Positions 8,517-11,201 of a DNA stretch of 11,201 nucleotides are shown in pieces (positions within the stretch are counted from its first letter, which is position 1; every line of letters starts with the position of its first letter). A program made the position numbers and the translations under genes. This DNA comes from CBFDBT01 sp965603115 (lineage in GTDB: Bacteria; Pseudomonadota; Alphaproteobacteria; Sphingomonadales; Kordiimonadaceae): positions 1 to 11,201 of the forward strand of contig CBFDBT010000078.1 of the NCBI GenBank assembly GCA_965603115.1. Direction: 5' to 3'. The notes under the pieces are model-generated. The model had not been told where the DNA came from. It ran no database searches and was given only the letters and a program-made list of their open reading frames with translations.

Positions 8517-8546
8517 GTTTATAGCGTCTTTCTTAAAAGAGACTTT

Positions 8547-8564
8547 AACTTGTATATACAAGTT
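8547..8564. promoter_or_regulatory. Probable HutC operator (perfect 18-bp palindrome)
   Basis: The sequence AACTTGTATATACAAGTT is its own reverse complement over all 18 bases. The CTTGTATATACAAG core is the kind of site described for HutC repressors in pseudomonads and related bacteria. It lies between hutF and hutI in a region that must serve both directions. It covers a TATATA that could be the hutF -10, and it ends 6 bases before the best hutI -35. Binding by the HutC encoded in this operon is inferred from motif and context. Confidence 0.85.
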
Positions 8565-8580
8565 GACGGCTTGACAATAA
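8553..8580 (-). promoter_or_regulatory. Candidate promoter of the hutFCUHG operon
   Basis: On the minus strand a TATATA (8558-8553) lies 16 bases after TTATTG (8580-8575). The -10 is good but the -35 is weak. The -10 sits in the centre of the operator palindrome, so a bound repressor would occlude it directly. The TTGACA on the minus strand at 8588-8583 is a better -35 by sequence but has no suitable -10 at 16-18 bases. Confidence 0.4.
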
Positions 8581-8588
8581 CCTGTCAA
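8571..8588. repeat. Inverted repeat TTGACA-N6-TGTCAA in the hut control region
   Basis: Six-base arms pair perfectly around a six-base AT-rich centre. The left arm coincides with the hutI -35 and the right arm reads TTGACA on the other strand. The centre is 24 bases from the centre of the HutC-type palindrome. It may be a second regulator site or only a coincidence of -35-like sequences. Confidence 0.5.
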
Positions 8589-8600
8589 TCCTTTCATTAT
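8571..8600 (+). promoter_or_regulatory. Candidate hutI promoter
   Basis: A consensus -35 TTGACA (8571-8576) is followed after 18 bases by CATTAT (8595-8600), a four-of-six match to the -10 consensus. This predicts a start of transcription near 8607 and a short leader of about 23 bases. The hutI ribosome binding site follows: GGGAG at 8616-8620, 9 bases before the ATG. The HutC-type palindrome lies directly upstream of the -35. A second TTGACG at 8563-8568 has no partner at a suitable distance. Confidence 0.55.
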
Positions 8601-8629
8601 GGAAAGATAAAAAGCGGGAGATTTCTGCC

Positions 8630-9829
8630 ATGAGTTATTGGGATATATTATTCACTGATGTGCATCTCGCTTGCATGACGGAGGGCGACTCGCCTTACGG
8701 CATAATTGAAAATGCTGCTCTGGCGGTCAAGGATGGGCAAATTGTGTGGCTTGGCAAACTTGTCGATGTTCCAGTAGGTTCCGAGCCTATGATAACGCGC
8801 CACTTAGGCGGTGCCTGGATCACCCCCGGTTTAATTGATTGCCACACGCATATGATATTTGGCGGCAACCGCGCAGAAGACTTTGAAATGCGCCTTCAAG
8901 GCACCTCTTATAGTGACATTACAAAGTCTGGTGGCGGCATCCACTCAACCGTTAACGCCACGCGAAAGGCTAGCGAGGATGATCTTTTTGTCCAGGCCTA
9001 TCAATTTGTTGAAGAAGCCCAACAACAGGGCATAACTACATTAGAAATTAAATCCGGTTATGGGCTTAATCTCGAAGATGAAATTAAAATGCTGCGTGTG
9101 GCCAAACGCATAGGCGAAAGTCTTGATATAGATATCACAACAACATGTATGGCAGCCCATACTATTCCCGCTGAATATAGCGATAAGCCGGACGCTTATG
9201 TTGACATCATTATTAATGATATTATCCCAACAGTCGCTAAAGAAAATTTGGCCACTGCTGTGGATGCTTTCATGGAAACCATTGCCTTTACCGCAAAGCA
9301 AACATCGCGTATTTTTGATGCTGCCAAAGAAAACGGTCTTGCCATAAAACTGCATGCTGACCAGCTATCCAACACCAAAGGCGCTAGTTTAGCAGCTAAA
9401 TATAATGCTCTCAGCGCCGACCATCTTGAACACACCACCCTACCCGGTGTTAAAGCCATGGCCGAAGCTGGTACAGTAGCGGTGCTATTGCCCGGCGCTT
9501 TTTATAATCTGCATGAAACTAAAATACCGCCCATAGCCGCGCTGAGAAAACAAGGCGTGCCAATGGCTCTTGCCTCAGACTTCAATCCCGGCAGTAGCCC
9601 TTGTAATAGCCTTCAGCTAATGTTGCACATGGGCTGCACGCTTTACGGTTTAACCCCTGAAGAAGCTCTAGCTGGCGTCACCCGCAATGCGGCCAAGGCC
9701 TTGGGTTTTAATGATAGAGGCACATTAGAAGCTGGGAAAAAAGCGCATCTTGCTATGTGGAATATTGACCACCCCCGTGAGCTCAGCTATTGGTTCGGGC
9801 GCAACCTGCTGGCTGAAAGATATTATTGA
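8630..9829 (+). CDS. hutI: Imidazolonepropionase HutI (399 aa)
   Basis: HutI hydrolyses 4-imidazolone-5-propionate to N-formimidoyl-L-glutamate (EC 3.5.2.7), the third step of the pathway. It is a cytoplasmic, metal-dependent amidohydrolase. Visible signatures are TPGLIDCHTHMIFGGNR with His72/His74, GGGIHSTV (101-108), LEIKSGYGL (138-146), MAAHTIPAEY with His177, LAIKLHADQLS with His242, SADHLEHT (262-269) and MALASDFNPGSSP with the metal-ligand aspartate Asp317. The length is close to the usual 400-410 aa. A clear GGGAG ribosome binding site supports the start. It is transcribed divergently from the rest of the hut genes and overlaps the next gene by one base (TGATG). Confidence 0.97.
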   Translation: MSYWDILFTDVHLACMTEGDSPYGIIENAALAVKDGQIVWLGKLVDVPVGSEPMITRHLGGAWITPGLIDCHTHMIFGGNRAEDFEMRLQGTSYSDITKSGGGIHSTVNATRKASEDDLFVQAYQFVEEAQQQGITTLEIKSGYGLNLEDEIKMLRVAKRIGESLDIDITTTCMAAHTIPAEYSDKPDAYVDIIINDIIPTVAKENLATAVDAFMETIAFTAKQTSRIFDAAKENGLAIKLHADQLSNTKGASLAAKYNALSADHLEHTTLPGVKAMAEAGTVAVLLPGAFYNLHETKIPPIAALRKQGVPMALASDFNPGSSPCNSLQLMLHMGCTLYGLTPEEALAGVTRNAAKALGFNDRGTLEAGKKAHLAMWNIDHPRELSYWFGRNLLAERYY

Positions 9830-10827
9830 TGAGTTCCAGAATTTTCGACATTATTCTACCCTCTGATAAAGTTGACACCATTTGCGAACTGGCTGAAAAA
9901 TCTGGCGCGGCCAACGTGGTCGTCACCGCCAGCACCGAGCCCGGCACCGCACAAATGCGCATAGTTGCCAACAAAATTGATCGTCAACAGCTTTTGGATC
10001 GTATCCAGTTTGCCCTGCGAAAAGACGAAGGTTGGCGCGTGGTGATCAGCAAACCCGAAGCTATCATCCCGCATATCGCGTCTGAAGACGTTGGCGATGA
10101 AAAATCGAACATTCATAAATCCAAAACAGCTTCGCGGGAAGAGCTATACCAAAACATTATGTCCGGTGCTGCGCTCGACCGTAATTTCATCGTGCTCACT
10201 TTTCTCTCAACCATAGTCGCCGCCATCGGCCTAGTACAAAATACTGTCGCTGTCCTCATCGGCGCCATGGTCATCGCACCGCTACTCGGCCCCAATCTCG
10301 CTTTTGCATTTGGCACGGCCATTGGTGACAAAGGCTTGATGATTAAAGGTCTGCGCACTGCCGTTGTTGGCATGATACTCGCGATTACTCTCAGCATGTT
10401 GGTACCATTCCTGCTGCCTGTTAACCTAAACGCTATTGAGCTGATGAGCCGCACCACCGTTGGCTTTGACGGCGTTATACTAGCTCTGGCGTCTGGTGCT
10501 GCCGGTGCATTATCAATCACCACAGGGCTATCAGCCACGCTGGTAGGTGTTATGGTTGCGGTCGCTCTGCTGCCACCTGCTGTTACCTTTGGCATTATGG
10601 CTTCTGTAGGTGAGACAAACCTTGCTATCGGTGCACTGACCTTGCTGGCCGTTAATGTGGTTTGCGTTAATCTCTCAGCTAAATTCATTTTCCTCACCCG
10701 CGGCATCACTGCCCGCACTTGGGTTCAGAAAAAAGGTGCCAAGCAAAGCATGGCAATATCCATGATAGTTTGGGCTATGCTTTTGTCATTTTTGTTATTT
10801 GTTATTTATACGGGGCGCATTGGATGA
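9829..10827 (+). CDS. DUF389 / TIGR00341 family membrane protein (332 aa)
   Basis: This is an integral inner-membrane protein of unknown function. The N-terminal part (about 1-115) is soluble. It is followed by the family hallmark stretch with GLVQNTVAVLIGAMVIAPLL and GPNLAFAFGTAIGD (about 134-167), then further hydrophobic segments near 177-198, 213-232, 236-259, 265-290 and 308-328. The segment ATLVGVMVAVALLPPAVTFG (about 237-256) is also characteristic. Six or seven membrane passes are likely. The frame can start at a TTG (9826), but the ATG at 9829 overlaps the hutI stop by one base and is chosen. It is very probably co-transcribed with hutI. A transport role in histidine use is conceivable from position alone, but nothing in the sequence demonstrates it, and the family occurs in many unrelated contexts. 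Confidence 0.85.
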   Translation: MSSRIFDIILPSDKVDTICELAEKSGAANVVVTASTEPGTAQMRIVANKIDRQQLLDRIQFALRKDEGWRVVISKPEAIIPHIASEDVGDEKSNIHKSKTASREELYQNIMSGAALDRNFIVLTFLSTIVAAIGLVQNTVAVLIGAMVIAPLLGPNLAFAFGTAIGDKGLMIKGLRTAVVGMILAITLSMLVPFLLPVNLNAIELMSRTTVGFDGVILALASGAAGALSITTGLSATLVGVMVAVALLPPAVTFGIMASVGETNLAIGALTLLAVNVVCVNLSAKFIFLTRGITARTWVQKKGAKQSMAISMIVWAMLLSFLLFVIYTGRIG

Positions 10828-11201
10828 AGATTAAAATACTGACAGCTATAATAGCGTTAACCCTCGCGGGTTGCTCGACCACGCCGCCGCGCAATATTGC
10901 AGATAGCTGCGATATGCTGGATGAAAAGGGCGGATGGTATAAAGCCGTTAAAAAAACGCAAAAAAGATATGGCACACCCATTCATGTGCAACTCGCCATA
11001 ATGCGCCAAGAATCTTCCTTTAAGCATGACGCTAAACCCGGGAAAAAGCACCTTTTATGGGTCATCCCGTGGGGCCGTAAATCATCAGCCTATGGATATG
11101 CGCAGGTAAAAGATGAAACATTGAAATGGTATAAAGAAAAGTCTGGCAACCGGGGCGCTGAACGTGACAAATTTAAAGACGCCTCAGACTTTGTTGGCTG
11201 G
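10824..11201 (+). CDS. Lipoprotein with lytic transglycosylase (SLT-like) domain (partial, C-terminus beyond the right edge)
   Basis: An open frame of 126 codons runs to the right edge without a stop. The N-terminus is a short lipoprotein signal: Lys-rich start, hydrophobic residues 5-13, and lipobox LAGC with Cys17 as the lipidation site. The mature part contains VQLAIMRQESSF with the likely catalytic Glu63, followed by SSAYGYAQVKDETLKWY (88-104) in place of the more usual GLMQ motif, then GNRGAERDKF and DASDFVGW. This matches a family of SLT-domain lipoproteins, predicted to cleave peptidoglycan glycan strands from the membrane face in the periplasm. The ATG overlaps the stop of the DUF389 gene as ATGA, so the two are probably co-translated. 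The family call is good; activity is inferred. Confidence 0.78.
   Translation, partial: MKIKILTAIIALTLAGCSTTPPRNIADSCDMLDEKGGWYKAVKKTQKRYGTPIHVQLAIMRQESSFKHDAKPGKKHLLWVIPWGRKSSAYGYAQVKDETLKWYKEKSGNRGAERDKFKDASDFVGW

Noticed and set aside
8526..8543. Weak inverted repeat (GTCTTTC...AAAGAGAC-like) in the hutF leader
   Set aside because: The arms are short and imperfect, with no T-run or family resemblance to a riboswitch or terminator, so I do not count it as a structure.
10113..10718. Minus-strand open frame of 201 codons within the DUF389 gene
   Set aside because: Its composition (rich in Ala, Thr, Pro, Arg, Met) is what an antisense reading of a hydrophobic membrane protein produces, and the plus-strand gene has clear family motifs.
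1..11201. Search by eye for mobile elements, CRISPR arrays, tRNAs and phage or defence genes
   Set aside because: No transposase, integrase, direct-repeat array, tRNA-like cloverleaf or defence-family protein was recognised. The window is nearly filled by housekeeping-type genes, so a new accessory system here is not supported.

Overview
The window looks like ordinary, gene-dense chromosome from a Gram-negative proteobacterium. Alphaproteobacteria is my best guess, inferred from the gene families and the balanced, slightly AT-rich composition; nothing here proves it. I see no mobile element, CRISPR array, rRNA or tRNA. The longest gap between genes is about 115 bases.

Layout. Bases 1-2363 (minus strand) carry feoA, feoB and the first part of a GNAT acetyltransferase cut by the left edge. 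FeoA and FeoB import ferrous iron, and a Fur-box-like palindrome lies just upstream of feoA. Bases 2467-8516 (minus strand) carry a five-gene histidine-utilisation operon transcribed hutF-hutC-hutU-hutH-hutG. Every junction inside it is a stop/start overlap of 1-4 bases. A 113-base divergent control region (8517-8629) holds a perfect 18-bp palindrome of HutC-operator type and a second inverted repeat. Bases 8630-11201 (plus strand) carry hutI, then a DUF389/TIGR00341 membrane protein, then a lipoprotein of the lytic transglycosylase type cut by the right edge. These three are also joined by stop/start overlaps.

How the genes work together. HutH converts histidine to urocanate, HutU makes imidazolonepropionate, HutI makes N-formimidoyl-L-glutamate, HutF deiminates it to N-formyl-L-glutamate plus ammonia, and HutG releases formate and glutamate. 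This is the complete five-step (HutF/HutG) route, as opposed to the four-step formiminoglutamase route that yields formamide. HutC, a GntR-family repressor that in characterised systems responds to urocanate, is encoded inside the operon and probably controls both divergent promoters, including its own. No histidine or urocanate transporter is present in the window.

I did not find a previously undescribed system. The points most worth a second look are the architecture of the hut control region, the Fur-like site at feoA, and the tight coupling of hutI to a DUF389 protein and a cell-wall lipoprotein.
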